Origin: Neocallimastix lanati (nom. inval.)
Lineage: Eukaryota; Neocallimastigomycota; Neocallimastigomycetes; Neocallimastigales; Neocallimastigaceae
NCBI GenBank assembly: GCA_016946835.1
Contig: JACVTC010000013.1
Span: 421,001 to 485,000 of the forward strand
Direction: 5' to 3'
DNA: 64,000 bases
Shown: positions 46,602-60,079 of the stretch, one piece after another
How the letters are laid out: each line of letters opens with the position of its first letter
Position numbering within the stretch: position 1 is the stretch's first letter
Notes under the pieces: model-generated
Told to the model about the DNA's origin: nothing
The model's database searches: none
The model's input: the letters and a program-made list of their open reading frames with translations, nothing else
Position numbers and translations under genes: made by a program

Positions 46602-49336
46602 ATGATACTAATAGAATTAAATATTATTATTATAACTTTAATTTTTATATATCTTATATCTTATTTTATAAAAAATAAAAATTGTACATATAAAAAAATG
46701 TATATATATGCTTTAATTTACTATTTATTTGTCTGTATCATTTACAAGACAAATAAAATCGAATACATTAAGAGTAATTCAGTTTGTGCAGGGATAAATA
46801 AATGTATTAATTTCAATAAAAAAAAGCAAAGCAAACTATAAAAAAAGCTTTTCTAAATATTCGGAATGCGTTAACTAAAAAAATATTTGGAAGCGATTTT
46901 GAATTTCCAAATAAAGATGAATATATACAAAATATGTATGATGCCGCGATTTCTTCCGAATCTGACCAAAATATGAGAACCGTCTATTTTGAAATGATAT
47001 TAGCTATATTAAAGTCTTCGGGATATGAACGTGAATATAACAATTTAGTATTAAATGTAATAGATTCCATTGATATCGATCAAGACAACTTAAAATTCTA
47101 TCTTTTGGAAATCGAAGACGAAAGATATAATGAAATTGCTGATAAAGTATATTTTGTCGATTTAATTAATGATATCGAAATAAAATATTTTAATTGAAAC
47201 AAATTTTACAATAAAGATAATTCTGATTATTTATCTTTTTATGATGCTCTCAACGAAAAATATTTCTATAATACTTTAGAAAGTAAAGATATCGAATATT
47301 TCATTGATAATTTTAATATATATAATATTGATATCGATGATTTATTCTCAAGTGAAAATATAAATAAAACCGCCATTAAAGAATTTAATGATAAATTCTT
47401 AATTAATTATGATCATGCTATCAATGTGGAAGACTTAGTAAATAATATTGGAAAAAATAACAAATCCTTTTATAGTGTTTTTATAATGATTAATGATCTT
47501 TGTACCGCGTTAAGAAGAGATTATCTTTTTAAATTTACATACGATTTATCGGACAAAAGTATGGAAAAACTTGATATTGACTCATTCTATGAGAATTCAA
47601 AGTCTATTTCGGTAGTCATTTATAATTTAATATACAACTACTATACTCTAATCTACGAAACTTACAAAAATACTGAAAACAGCAAAGCCTATAAAACATT
47701 ATATCGATTTGACGGAAATACTCTAAGATATAAGTTGAAATTTGATGATACTCTTACGGTATTAGAAGATACTCTTTTTTATAGCAATATCTACAACCCG
47801 ATCATTTATCTTAATGAAAGAAATTAAAAAACGAATATATCAACGAAAGTTTAAAAATAGTTAACGAATTGTACAACTACTTAATTTCCGACTATACCTT
47901 AAAGGAGATAAAGAAGGTAACCATAAATTTCTCTGATGAAATCGATTACAGCAATGATTTATATGAACGATTAAGAACTTATTTTAAAGAAAATACCTAT
48001 ATGTATTAATAGATAATAAAGGAGATCGTACTATTTATAAGAACGATTTGGAAAATTATAATACCGATACTTGTTACGAGTATAAATCAAATGTAGCTAA
48101 TAATGATGAAATAGATTATGAAGAACTTGCATCTGTAATGATTTTGGAAGAATATTATAATTCAAAGTATTCTGATTATTAAATTCAATCATCTAATATA
48201 TGTAATCTCAAATTAGATGATATCTTAGTTAAAATCGATTATGAAAATTTAGAACCTGAAATTGATGATGACTATATTAATGATTTAATGTTTAAATCCC
48301 GTCTATTAAAAAAAATACCATATATAAATACTTTAATTAGTAAAGATATAGAACAAAAAGAAGATAAATAACTATTAAAACGTAAAACAGGTAACGGAAA
48401 CACAGAAGTACTCGATAATTCTTTACCAAGTGAATAAGCAAATCTTTTTACAATCACAACACTAAACAAAAGAGAACAAGATGCAGTTATAAATGGTGAG
48501 ATGTAATCAATAGAAGATGATGGACTTACTTATACTGGATTAATTGACGAACTGAAAAAAGGTGTAACTCATGAAAAAATTAAAAGTATGCTTTCATCCG
48601 ATCATCCAATATCTAAGCCTATTGAATCTATTTTTGAAATTAGAAATTTAGTTTACATTGCAGGGTTTGGTGCAACTGGAGGGGCAATAGCAGTTGCTGC
48701 TGCTATATCTGCACTTGGAGCTGTAGGTGCATCTGCAATTGGAGCAAGTTTTGGAGCTGTGCTGTATTTCCTTTAGTTCTTTGTTATACTGGAAGAAAAT
48801 TATATAATCTTTCAGCTAACCGTTCATCCTATACCCGCCAAATTAGTAAAGATTTTTTCAATAACATTGCTACTTTTAATAGTATTCCTAATATTAAACT
48901 ATTTACACTTAATGGTAAAGTTTATGATAATGAAAATAATTCTTATGATATAAAAATTGAAATTGATAAAGCGAATTTTCACGTAAAAAGAAACGAATTT
49001 ATAAATAATATAGTAAAAAATTATAATGAGGCATTACTCGCTGATCTCAAAGAAGAAAATACAAAAAATAACATATTAAAAATTGATACGGAAACCGCGA
49101 TAAAAATAAGTGATGCACTAAAAAATCCAATAATATATTTTAAAAAAGTAGAAGATAATTTAAATCCTAATGATGATAAAGGTATTCCATCGCATATATT
49201 CAATCCTCCGCATATGACAGATGCTTTACTTAGTTTTATAATTCATATTTATGATAATTATATTGATAGTGAGAATCCTAGTAATTTTAGAAACTTGAAC
49301 GTTGAAGATAAAAAAAGCTTTTATACAATACTTTAA
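46602..49336 (+). pseudogene. Large broken gene with a membrane leader and a Gly/Ala-rich hydrophobic segment
   Basis: ATG at 46602 opens a hydrophobic leader (ELNIIIITLIFIYLISYF). The pieces that follow share one composition, rich in Asp/Asn/Ile/Tyr: 46820-47200 (SDQNMRTVYFEMILAILKSS), 47210-47827 (MINDLCTALRRDYLFKFTYD), 47830-48480 and 48480-48780. The last holds a 40-residue Gly/Ala stretch (YIAGFGATGGAIAVAAAISA onward) able to enter a membrane. A final part (48880-49336) contains ALLADLKEENTKNNILKI. I read it as one former gene of about 850-900 codons, now broken in several places. No family is recognised. Composition and leader suggest an exported or membrane-acting protein. It ends tail to tail with the gene at 49470-54539. 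Confidence 0.45.
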
Positions 49337-50885
49337 TTGCTCTTAATGGATTAAATATCATAAAATATGGTACCAATACTATAAGAAAAGAAAGAATAAA
49401 TGAATTTTTTGAAAATAGAGATCAGGAATCGATTTACCATAATTTAAATATTCATCATGACTAAATTTTGGAAAATGATAAGATAGTTATTTTCTTTCGC
49501 TGAATCAACCTTAAAAATATCCTCTTTAAGGTATTTTGTAGATATCTTATTGTCATCAAATATAAGACATTCTTCTCCCGTGTCCTTATTGTATAACTTT
49601 TCAACGTAAAATAAGAAATTATTTTCAAAAATTTCATATTTTTGATCATATTGAGGAAATATCCTTATACGAACATCATTGTGGTAAATACTCGCTTTTA
49701 TTCTTCCAAAAATTTTTTCATATTTAATACTGTAGACATTCTCTTTTTTTTTCTTTTTCTGAACCTTGATTCAAGTCGATGTTTTCATCCGAAGTTTTTC
49801 CTTTTTTTGTGTCTTTCAATTCAGAGGTACTCGTTCCACTGGAAGTTTTAATTTCTTTGGTGTCTTGAATTTTAGATTCCAAATTATTATTATTTTCTGC
49901 CAAGTTAATCATTGTTCCATTTTCGAAATATATAAAGGCTTCGTTTTCCTTTACACTTAGATATTCTATGTCAATTTTATTAGAATTACTTCCATAATTA
50001 ATAGGTCCGCTTTCCACATTGAGGAGTTGACTTCCTTCTATCTTTAGGCAAAATTGATTTACAGCTTTTCCATCATCTAAAATTAATGTCTGTTCTGGAC
50101 GTAAATGATTAATAGCTGTATTACTAGCTATCATGGTGTAATTTACCATTGGATAATTCCAAACCGTTTTATTTGTAGTTAAATCTACCACCTCTATATT
50201 ATTTTCATCTTTGTAGTAAAGTTTAATATCATGATTCGCTGGATTATAGAATTTTATAACTGAAATAGAAATTTCATTATCATTAATATCTAATATATAA
50301 GTATGGGTAGCATCCATATACATTGTTCTTCCTTTAATGTTTTCATCATATTTTGATATAATTCTTTTTTAGCTATTATATATTCCATCCTTCTTAAAAT
50401 CTAAGCATGGATTATCATTATGAACATTATCTATATAATAAACGGAACGATTAACGACCATAGTATTATTTAATTGTTTGTTAGTTAATTATACAATATT
50501 TATTTTTATCAAGGTATTCCCAAATCACAGAGTTATACCTATCATAGAGAACTACATCATAAACATCATCATGAATATCACAAATTAATCTGGTTGGTGT
50601 AGCTATATTTTTATCTTGGATATCTAAAACATTATGACCGTCTAACATTAAAATACCTGTTTTTTTATCCAAGTTGTAATTTTGATTCTGTGGTGATATT
50701 ATAATTGAAGTAGGGCTTAGAATTACAGTATAAGTTTACTCCTTTTGTTCTTAATGTCATACATGCATATTCAATTATAAGAATATCACTACACTTTTTA
50801 CTTGTTTCTGCTTTGTTATTATCGACATCGGAAGGAGATTTTTTTGATGGTTCACCTGAACCATTTTCCAATTTTTCATCATCAT

Positions 50886-51015
50886 TTACATAATCATCCT
50901 CAACCTCATCCTCAACCTCATCCTCAACCTCATCCTCAACTTCATCTTCAACTTTATCCTCAACTTCATCCTCATCCTCATATTCATATTCATATTCGTA
51001 CTCATATTCATTTTC
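50886..51015 (-). repeat. Acidic tandem repeat within the lectin-like gene
   Basis: Minus-strand codons give runs of E-Y, then E-D, then about five units of EVED/EDEV. The DNA repeats a 15-18 base unit (CTCATCCTCAAC on the plus strand). Copy number could vary between strains. Confidence 0.8.
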
Positions 51016-54000
51016 ATTTTGATTTTCATTAAATGAATCGTCTCTTTTAAATTTAGATGGATTAATAAGTTGCTTATTTGTCTTGGAATTCCTTTTTGAT
51101 TTATTGTTTCTCTTAATGTTACTGGCATGATTTTCACCAAACTTTTGGGAAGAGAGAGGTTGATCTTTTGTTGCTTCTTCATTAATGCAATCTTTATCTT
51201 TTCCTTCCATTCTGTTGATTAAAGATTCTAGATTCTAGGAAAAATCGTTTTCTCGGTCACTTCTCATTTCTGTTAATTTTTTCTCTTGAGGAAATAATTA
51301 ATTTATCAATGTAATCCTTGCTATTACCATTATTGAATTTTCTCTCCATAATTTTAATATATCCATTAACATCGGGAATAATATACATAAAATAAAAACA
51401 CTTCTTATCATCTTCGCATTTATCATCTCCCTCAATGCCACTTGTAAATAATACATGGTCATTTCGATCATAAATATTGAAAACCCCTGTATTTAATAAA
51501 CGTCCATACAATATGTTGGAATTTCTATCCGTGATTTGCTTTAAGTTGAAATAATTTTCATTGACTATTTTATTGTCATTATCAACTACTTCGATCTTTT
51601 TTAACAAATTTTGATATTTTAAATAGAAACTTGTTAATGGCATAGATGCAGTACTGTAATAATTATTATTACTTTCCAAAATATAATATTTAGAAGAAGT
51701 AATATCTATTTCACTTTGATCATCCGATGGATTCATCTGGTTAAAAAGACTTTCCTCATTTCTATTTAAATCATTGTATTCTTCTTCCGTAAACCGATTA
51801 ACGAGTTGTTCACCAACTCTAATAATAGAGTCTCTTTCATTTATCGAAGTAATAACCGGTAAATTTGGATTTCTTTTAGTGGCTTCGCAGGCGTTATAAA
51901 ACGTTTATTCATAATAAACTTCAAATCTGTGATAAGGAGCAGGTGATCACATGTTCCAAATTTCCTTACCATTTTCATTAACAATTCTAAAAGTACCCGC
52001 ATTTAATACTTGTAACCTATAATTTCTATATTGATGTTGGTTTTCTTTATCTGGATCATTGATCGTACTCATTATTACATAATCAAATTTGTTTAATATT
52101 CTCATCACCCCGTCGTTTCCAACAATTAACTTATACGGTTGTTTTCCCTGCCATATTGTAACTTTACGATCCTTACAAACTAAATTTCAGTTTTCTTGTA
52201 AAACCAAACTAAATCTTTCATTTTCTGAACGTAACACTTGATTGGAGTAAATAACATTTTCGCATTCACTAAAGTTTAACGTATTTCCCTTATAATCTAT
52301 ATTATTTGGCAAGGTAAGGTAAGAATAATCTTTTTTACTATAAACCAATGATATAGTTTTTGTAACATCTTCGTTTGTAAATGAATAACCATATTTGACT
52401 GGTAGGTAATAGCCCCTTTGACCTAACAATTCACTTTTACCATTCTCATCAGCATTAAACTTCCATATTGGTACACCAGTAGAATCAAAGAGTATTAGAC
52501 CATCATGAGTATCCCCTACATCTGGAATATACTTATTTAAAATTAAATAAGATGTTACATATCCTTCCCCATTACTATTCCATCCTACAATTAGATGTTG
52601 ATGCTCAGGCCTTACACTTAACCATATAACTGCTTCAATTTGAAAATTAGCTAAATCGGTCAAAGGATTGGTTTCGATATCGATATTCTTTGAATTATCA
52701 GTATTTTTTTCTTCTAACTTGGTAAATTCAGATCTTCTATAAATTTCTTTGCATTCAGCATTACAGAATAAAAGAAAACTTTGAGAACATTCTTTTCTAT
52801 AGGTAACTGGATCTAAATTTTGAATATCCGCATATTGAGCACTACATTTTCTGTAAATTTTACAATCACATTTTTCCTTTCATTTATCTTCATCATCATC
52901 CTTAGGACTAGCAAATAATTCAGAGTTTTCCTTATTACATATAAAAGAAATTTCCTCTTCAGAGAAGGAATAGTTAAGTTCGTGGGAGCAGATTTTATTA
53001 TCACTGATATAATCGTTTAGAGTACCATCATCGTATTTCCCTATCATTTCATAGAAATCATCATCATAGGGAACATTAGGATTTTCTTTATTACAATATT
53101 CAAGAATTAATTTACATAATTCTTCATTTTTTCCTTTAAAATTTCATAATCTATATTGTCATTATGAAGTTTTAAAACATAAGGATTCGCATCTTTATTT
53201 TCTTTGGGTTTACCTATAGTGATGTGACTATCATCAGGTAAGGAAGCTTCATGGTTTTTAGGTGAATCATTTGGATCCGGATTTATATCTGTAATAGGGC
53301 TGGAATAGTTTGGATTATCAATATAGTTTACGTTTTCAAATTCCTCAGCATAAATACCAACCGGTTGAAATAGATTGTCCTCTTTGTTTATGTAGACTTC
53401 CAAATGATTTTTACCAGAAATTCGAAATTCCGTGTTTTGACTTATTATCTGTTTCCTTATTAAAATAATTTAGTATTATTTTTAAAAAGAATGATATTTC
53501 TCTTTTCATTTGTAAGTTTTAATATTATGCTTTCATTATTTGTATTTACGGAACTCATATTAGTTATTTCTCTTGGATTGGCACTTTTTGCATTATTTTT
53601 CAAAATCATTTCCGATGTAAATACAGGAACATAGCTTAAAGTACCATTATATAATAAATTAATGGCATCAGTAAAGATGTTATTTTCCCTAATAAATTCA
53701 TATTTCTCAACATTTCTAACACATGAAGATAACAATTGAACATCTTTTTCTTTTTTCAAATTTACTTTCTCGTTTTTATCGATATTTTCTAAAGTTTTAA
53801 AATCAACGTCGATGAAAACGAGGCTTCTCGTTTTCTTACTGAAATTATTATATTTATCGTTTTTATAGCAATAAGTGATTTCGTTATAACGCTTAATTTT
53901 TCGGTAAATGGATATTTCGCAAAATTCCGGAGAATTGGTCCCACTAATATTATCACTAACAGAATAGGAAACCGTTTTACCTTTTTTTCTTTCAAAACTT

Positions 54001-54047
54001 TGAAACTTCAACATCCCTTGAAAAAGGCAAGGGATGTTGAAGTTTCA
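54001..54047. repeat. Perfect hairpin, 19-base arms, inside the lectin-like gene
   Basis: TGAAACTTCAACATCCCTT (54001-54019) is the exact reverse complement of 54029-54047, with a 9-base loop. It lies between two coding pieces of the gene. Confidence 0.85.
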
Positions 54048-54548
54048 GTTAATGTGCTATTACCTCTGGTTAATCCAATTTTTTTTTGATGTTGAATTTT
54101 CTGTTGTTTCTGAATATGAATTGGATCTCTCTATTGCGTTTGAAATCGTCTTGGATCCACCATTCGAATTGGTTAGTGATTCACTAATTGAAACAAAATC
54201 ACTACTACCATTGGATCCTCTGGTAGAACCTGAATTTCCTATTGTTCTATCAGTACTAGTTCCTGAAGTTGTACTTGAGGTTCTGCCTCTTTCATTAGAA
54301 GAGTTACTGTTTAGTTCATCATTGGTGGTTTTACCTGTAGTTGTTGTATAACCACCTCCACCTCCAATACTAAATCCAGCAAAACTGAAGCTAATTGATC
54401 CCCCGAAATTTAAAGTTTTGGATTCTTTATTTGATGTTCCGTGGGGACTTCCTGTCGTTGTTCCATTACTCCAGTTAGTACCATCTTTTTTTGATGTATT
54501 TGAACCTTCAGTGTTACTAAAACTGTAATTGTTATGCATATATAACAA

Positions 54549-57389
54549 TCTTTATAATACTTGAAAATAAAATAAAATATTGTAATTTCATATTTATTTT
54601 TTATTTATATATAAAAATAAGATATTTATATAAAATAAATTAAATTATAATTAATATTATTTTTTTTTTAATAAATAATAAATATTTTATTTTTATAAAA
54701 TAATAAAAAATAAATTAAATCTTCAGTTTTAAATTTAATAAACTATTAATTTTTTTTTATTTAACTAGAAAGTATTATTTATTAATGATATTTTTATTAT
54801 TTTAAGATAATATCATTGATATTATAAAAAATATATTTTATTCTTTATTTTTTATTTATTAATAATTATTCTTTTTTATTATTTTATTATTTTATTATTT
54901 TATTATTTTATTTTATTTTTTTTTCATATTTTTTTTTTAAAAATATTTGATGTTTTTATATTTAATGTATGTATAAAAATATAAATTATAATATTATTAT
55001 AATTATATTAATTTTTAAAATATAAAATTATTAAAATAATAATGCTTATATATTAACTTAAGCTTAAAATAAAATTTATAGGTGAAACTTAATATAATAG
55101 GTTATATAATTAAAGGTAAAATCTTATAATTCTAAAATAAAAAATATAAAATTATACACCGTTTTAATAGATTACACAATGAATGATATAGATTTTATAA
55201 AATAAAAAAATAAAATTAAATAAAATGAAATTATTATATTTTAATGTTTCACAATGTGTTTATTAATTTTTGTAGATTATAATGTATTTAAAAATACTAA
55301 TAATCCTTTTAAGGAAGTTTCAATAATTTTTACTTCCAAAAAACGAAAAGAATACTTATTAATAAAATTATAATATATAGAAAAATTATAATATATGGAA
55401 TTATTAAATTGTTATAGTAATATTAAATTCTTTTTAATATAAATGAAATTTAATTAAATCTATATTTAAACTCCTTTTGATAATAATTAAATATATATTA
55501 AATTAAAACAGAGTACTAGAATTTTTTTTTTATTTATTTTTTTATAAATTTTATTTTATTTTATATATTTATAATATAAAAAATTTTTTATAATTTATAT
55601 ATATAATCATTTATATATAAAACAAAATTATTAAATAAATATTATATATTATTTATTTTAATAAAAAAGAAATATTTTTTAAGTAAAACTTTAATTACAC
55701 TATATGAAAGCAAAGTAGAAATATTTAATTTAGAAATAGTAGATGAATTATTTAAATATGTTATTTTCTTATATATTAAAAAAACGTATGATTCAATTCC
55801 AACCTCCAATATTTTAAAACTAAACAGTATAAACATTAATAATATTTAGATAATAAAAAGATAATATTTGACTTGTATTTATATAGTTTATAATTAAAAT
55901 AAATAATAGTTTATATAATAGGTTTAGGGTAGGGATTTGATATAATTATTAAATAATAAAATTAATTAATTTTGTTATTAAATAAATATACGTAAAATAT
56001 ATATTAAAATATAAATTATAAAAAAATACATGTAAAATGTTTTAAATTGATGTATTTGTTATTAACATTTACTTGGCTAATAACATATGTTAAAGGAATC
56101 AATTAAGTGATTTTTTTTAAAAGAAAAAACGAGATTTATTGTTTATTTTTAATAATTTTGTGTTTTGATTTTCGTTAGTTTTGGGTTATTCTAATAAATT
56201 TGTTTATTATAATCTGTTTTATGAAGAACTCTTTATAAAACGTAACAATTATCTTTTACACTTTATCACTTGAAATAAATAATCCACAACTAACGTTTAT
56301 ATTTTCGATTATTAAATAACATTATGAAAAATGGAAAATTAAATAAATGATAATATTAGTAACTTTATACTATACATAAAAAATAAAATAATATTTTTAT
56401 TAATATTTTTTTTTAATATTACTATTAAATTTTAATTTAAAATTTTTGGATGCCTTTTTTCTTTTTTTTAAATTATTTAAAGTGATATTTTAAAAAAATA
56501 CATATATATATATAAATTAATATTATAATATTTTACTATATTTTCCATTAAAATATTAATGGATTTTTTATAAATAATAATTATTTGATAAAAAAAAAAA
56601 AAATAATTATCGATTCAGGATATAATTTATATAATAATAAGAGATTATATTTATATAATAATAATAATATCTAAATAATATATATATATTTGAAGGGATA
56701 GAAAGCAATATTAAATTTACAAATAATAAAATATTTTAGCTTTAATCTATTATAAAAAAATAATATTAAAATGGTAGTAATAATATAATTTTTTAAGAAA
56801 GAATATTTAATCAATGTTAAAAATAAAAGTAAATATTATCATTATACAGATATATTTCGAAAAATAAGTTTTATTACATTTTTTAATAAAAATATTTTTC
56901 AAAAAATATTTTTTTACTTTAAATTATCCCTATTATTATTATTATTATTTTTTTTTTTTTTAGAATAAAGATAATTTAGAGTATAAATGAATAATAAAAA
57001 TAAAATATAATTTTTATATATTTTAAATTATGATTATGATTTAAATATTTCTGTGCTATTTATTTGACCTTTATATTTTATTTCATTTAATTGTTTGAGA
57101 TGTTGATGTGAACAATTAAATCACGAATTTTTCCCAATCGTCACAGTTTGTAGATATACCAGAAAAATAAATTAATTCTTTATTGTATTTTGATAATGAA
57201 TTGAATAAGTAATAAAATTTTTTCTTATTTGATTTTTGTGTCTCAAAATCAAGACCCCAATATATTATTCGTTATTAGTGGAGATTGCATAAAATCAAGT
57301 GAACCTACATAAAATATTAGTCAAATATGCGTATTAAAAGTATACAAAGAATTACAGAATAAAAACAAAAAAATTTTTTTAATGCCAAT
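54549..57389. other. A/T desert without genes
   Basis: No coding frame that I can support is present. There are long A and T runs and short AT-type repeats. Around 57060-57330 the base mix is less extreme, which may belong to the copia scrap that follows. Confidence 0.5.
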
Positions 57390-57710
57390 TAAGTTGGTGT
57401 AATACGAGGCACAAGGAAGTCTACCTCTGGTTTTCTTAATGAAAATGGGAAAGATCCCAAAAAGTTGGTTCTCCAAACTGTGTTGTCCACTTCCACAATA
57501 AAGCTGAATATTTAACTTGAGTGAGTATGTAAACATTCATTATAATATAAAAATTTTCTTTAGTGAATTAAATATTAACAACAATACAATGTATATAAAC
57601 AATACAATGTATAAAATAAAACCACTATTTATATCGGTCAAAGTCAATCTAATAACTCAAATCAGATATGTATGGATATTCGATACCATTATATTAAAGA
57701 TTTAATTAAT
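57390..57710 (+). mobile_element. Copia RNase H scrap
   Basis: Plus-strand frames show RKSTSGFL, then MGKIPKSWFSK, then SEYVNI, then a late QIRYVWIFD. These match, in order, the RNase H of copia elements (compare MGNSPICWNSKKQ and EAEYVS at 13135-12929). It is about 320 bases, strongly broken and old. No LTR or other part is nearby. Confidence 0.55.
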
Positions 57711-58776
57711 AAATAAAATATTTAACTAAAATATATAAAATTATACGGTATCTCAAATTGACGGTTTTATAAAATACTTAAAACTACATTTTAATGGAAA
57801 AGTTTAGAAACTCGTTGATAAAAATACAAATTAGATATACTAAAATCTATCCTCTTTTATTTATTACTAAATTTTTATAAAGATAAACAATGTCTTATTG
57901 TAATATGCTTGTAATAATATTAATTTTGCATTAATAACTCTATTTCTTTTAAATTACTGAATAAAACTTAAGAAGATTTTTTAAATTTCAAGTTTTTAAT
58001 TATAAGATATATTTTTTTATGTTAAACAATTTTGTAAAAATTTTAAACTTTGCTCTTCTTGAATCTTCCTTTTTTTTGATTTAAATCACTCTTCTTAACG
58101 TATTTATGATAATATCTAATTTTTGATCTTTTTAAAATATATCCAATATTCAAACTTTTCATTGATTTAAACTTTTATGTGTCTTTTCTGTCTCATCTAT
58201 TAATATTCTCTTGGTTAAATAATTGCTCTTATTTTCATTAGTATTTAATATTAAAGCTTCATTATTGTTTTTATTATTATTAAAGTGTTATTAATATTAT
58301 TATATGATTTGTTTATTTGACTTTAGTTTAGTATTATTAAATTTATTATTTGAGTTATATTTCTATTATTAATAATTATTAATAATATTGTTATATTTAG
58401 ATAAATAATTATTTTTATTAATATTTTTGTTAATTGTTATTATTATTATTTTGTGGAATTTATTAAAATTTTGTTCAAACTCTTTTTCATAATTAATATT
58501 CATTATTTTGTTTATTGTTAATATTGATATTAATTCTTTTATCATTAAAATATTGAGCTTTATTATAATATAAATCATCATATTCAAGTATAATTTATAA
58601 ATTCAGGAGTAGAAGAAGGAGGACAATTACCAGGATTATTTTCAAAAAGATAATAGAATGAGAAAAAATAACATCATTATTAGTATCACTAAGTTTAAAA
58701 GATGGTTACTAGTGATTTTTCACAGATATATTCAATACCATTAATGATTATGAAGAAACTTTTTCACCCATTTTAT

Positions 58777-58800
58777 ATATCTTATTTTAAAATAAGATAT
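58777..58800. repeat. Perfect 24-base palindrome
   Basis: ATATCTTATTTT is followed directly by its reverse complement. In such A/T-rich DNA this could be chance. Confidence 0.6.
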
Positions 58801-58829
58801 CTTTGAATTTCAAATTTATCATAATAATA

Positions 58830-58865
58830 TAGATGTGTTTCTTTAATATTAAAGAAGCGCATCTA
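58830..58865. repeat. Hairpin with two-part arms
   Basis: TAGATG...TTTCTTTAAT pairs with ATTAAAGAA...CATCTA around a short mismatch (TG/GCG). It sits 30 bases after the 58777 palindrome. T or A runs do not follow closely, so a terminator role is not supported. Confidence 0.5.
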
Positions 58866-60079
58866 TACGTTGAAGTAGATAAATAATTATATATGGAAAT
58901 TTCGGAGGATTTTGGAATAATAAAATAAATAATGTACTATTAAAATTAAAATTTATCAGAACAAAAAGTGAACCACGTGTTTATTATAAAAAAGATAATA
59001 AAGGTAATATATTTATGTATATTTAAAATATTTGTTAATGATATTATAATATCAGTAAAATAATTAAAATTTTTTTTATCAATTAATAATTCTTTATTTA
59101 TTATATTTAATGAAAATTACAAAAAATAATTTTAATCTTTAATAATAATTTATTCTAATAATATTCCAATTTATTATTATTTATTAATTATAGAATTGAA
59201 TTTTAAAATACAATTATTTAAAAAGAAAGTTTATGCAAAATTAGGGATACAATTAACTGACTTTTATTTTATTTACTTATAGTTACTATTTTAATACTTA
59301 AAAGTAACATTTGCAACTATTTTTAATCTTTACAATGCTAATTTATTTATTTAAATTATACAGAAAGAAATATTTCTGTATTGGTAAGAATATTATTTTG
59401 GAAGAAAAAGTTCAATGTGGTTAAAAATAAAAAATATGATTAAAACAGTAAAAATATTAAAGTAATTTTTATTGGACTTAAATATTAAGTAATAAAGTAT
59501 TTTTAAATAATTAATACAATAAAATTATAATTAAAAATAATAATAAAGAATAATAATGAATATTAATAAAATATTAATTAACATATAAAATAGATTATGA
59601 AGAATGAATATACATTATAAAATTAATAAAGATTTATTATAAAATATTTGTTATAAGCTATAATAGTAATAGATTTATTATAAAAGTATTTATATTGGAA
59701 TAAATATAAATAGTTATTATATAAGGAATTTATTTAATATATATAAATATAAGATAATAAGAATTTTTTTTTATATGTATTTAATTTTCTTAAATAATAA
59801 TCATTAATATTTATAAGATTTGCTAGTTTGAATTTGTAAAATTAAATATAATTATTTTTACTTGAGTTATTAAATTATTTATTTAATTTTATAAAATAAC
59901 ATATGAAGTCTTTAATAAATTTAAATAAATTAATTCTTCCAACTTTCTTCAAACTAGGTTATATCAATTTAATTAGGAATAAAAAAATAAATAAAAAAAA
60001 TATTTTTTAAAACTTTAATATTATATTGGCCTCTATTGAAGAAATTTTTAAAAACTCATATATATTAAAAATAAAAGAA

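Larger units (their letters stand above)
49470..54539 (-). pseudogene. Large broken gene with bulb-type-lectin-like repeats
   Basis: The minus-strand pieces form one series. From ATG 54539 a Gly/Ser/Thr-rich part follows (ISFSFAGFSIGGGGGYTTTT; 54539-54060), then a mixed part (54014-53460), an acidic/Pro part (53403-53107) and a Cys-rich part (about 53100-52700). Lectin-like units follow (52663-51960; LRSENERFSLVLQEN, NLV and TIWQG; then LQVLNAGTFRIVNENGKEIW; 51736-51257; 50672-50481; 50323-49724 with NKTVWNYPMVN and LILDDGKAVNQFCLKIEGSQ). Repeated L-x-N-x-G-x-F-x-I and W motifs resemble bulb-type (mannose-binding) lectin repeats. A tandem acidic repeat sits at 50886-51015. It was probably a cell-surface or secreted sugar-binding protein of well over 1000 residues, now broken in several places. 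Confidence 0.5.

Noticed and set aside
50802-51032. His/Pro repeat frame on the plus strand
   Set aside because: It is the antisense of the acidic tandem repeat of the lectin-like gene.
50886-51182. Met/Lys/Arg repeat frame on the minus strand
   Set aside because: It is a shifted frame over the same acidic repeat; composition is an artefact of the repeat unit.
54034-54351. Plus-strand frame of 105 codons
   Set aside because: Antisense to the Gly/Ser/Thr-rich start of the lectin-like gene.
57321-57536. Minus-strand frame of 71 codons
   Set aside because: It is antisense to the copia RNase H scrap at 57390-57710.
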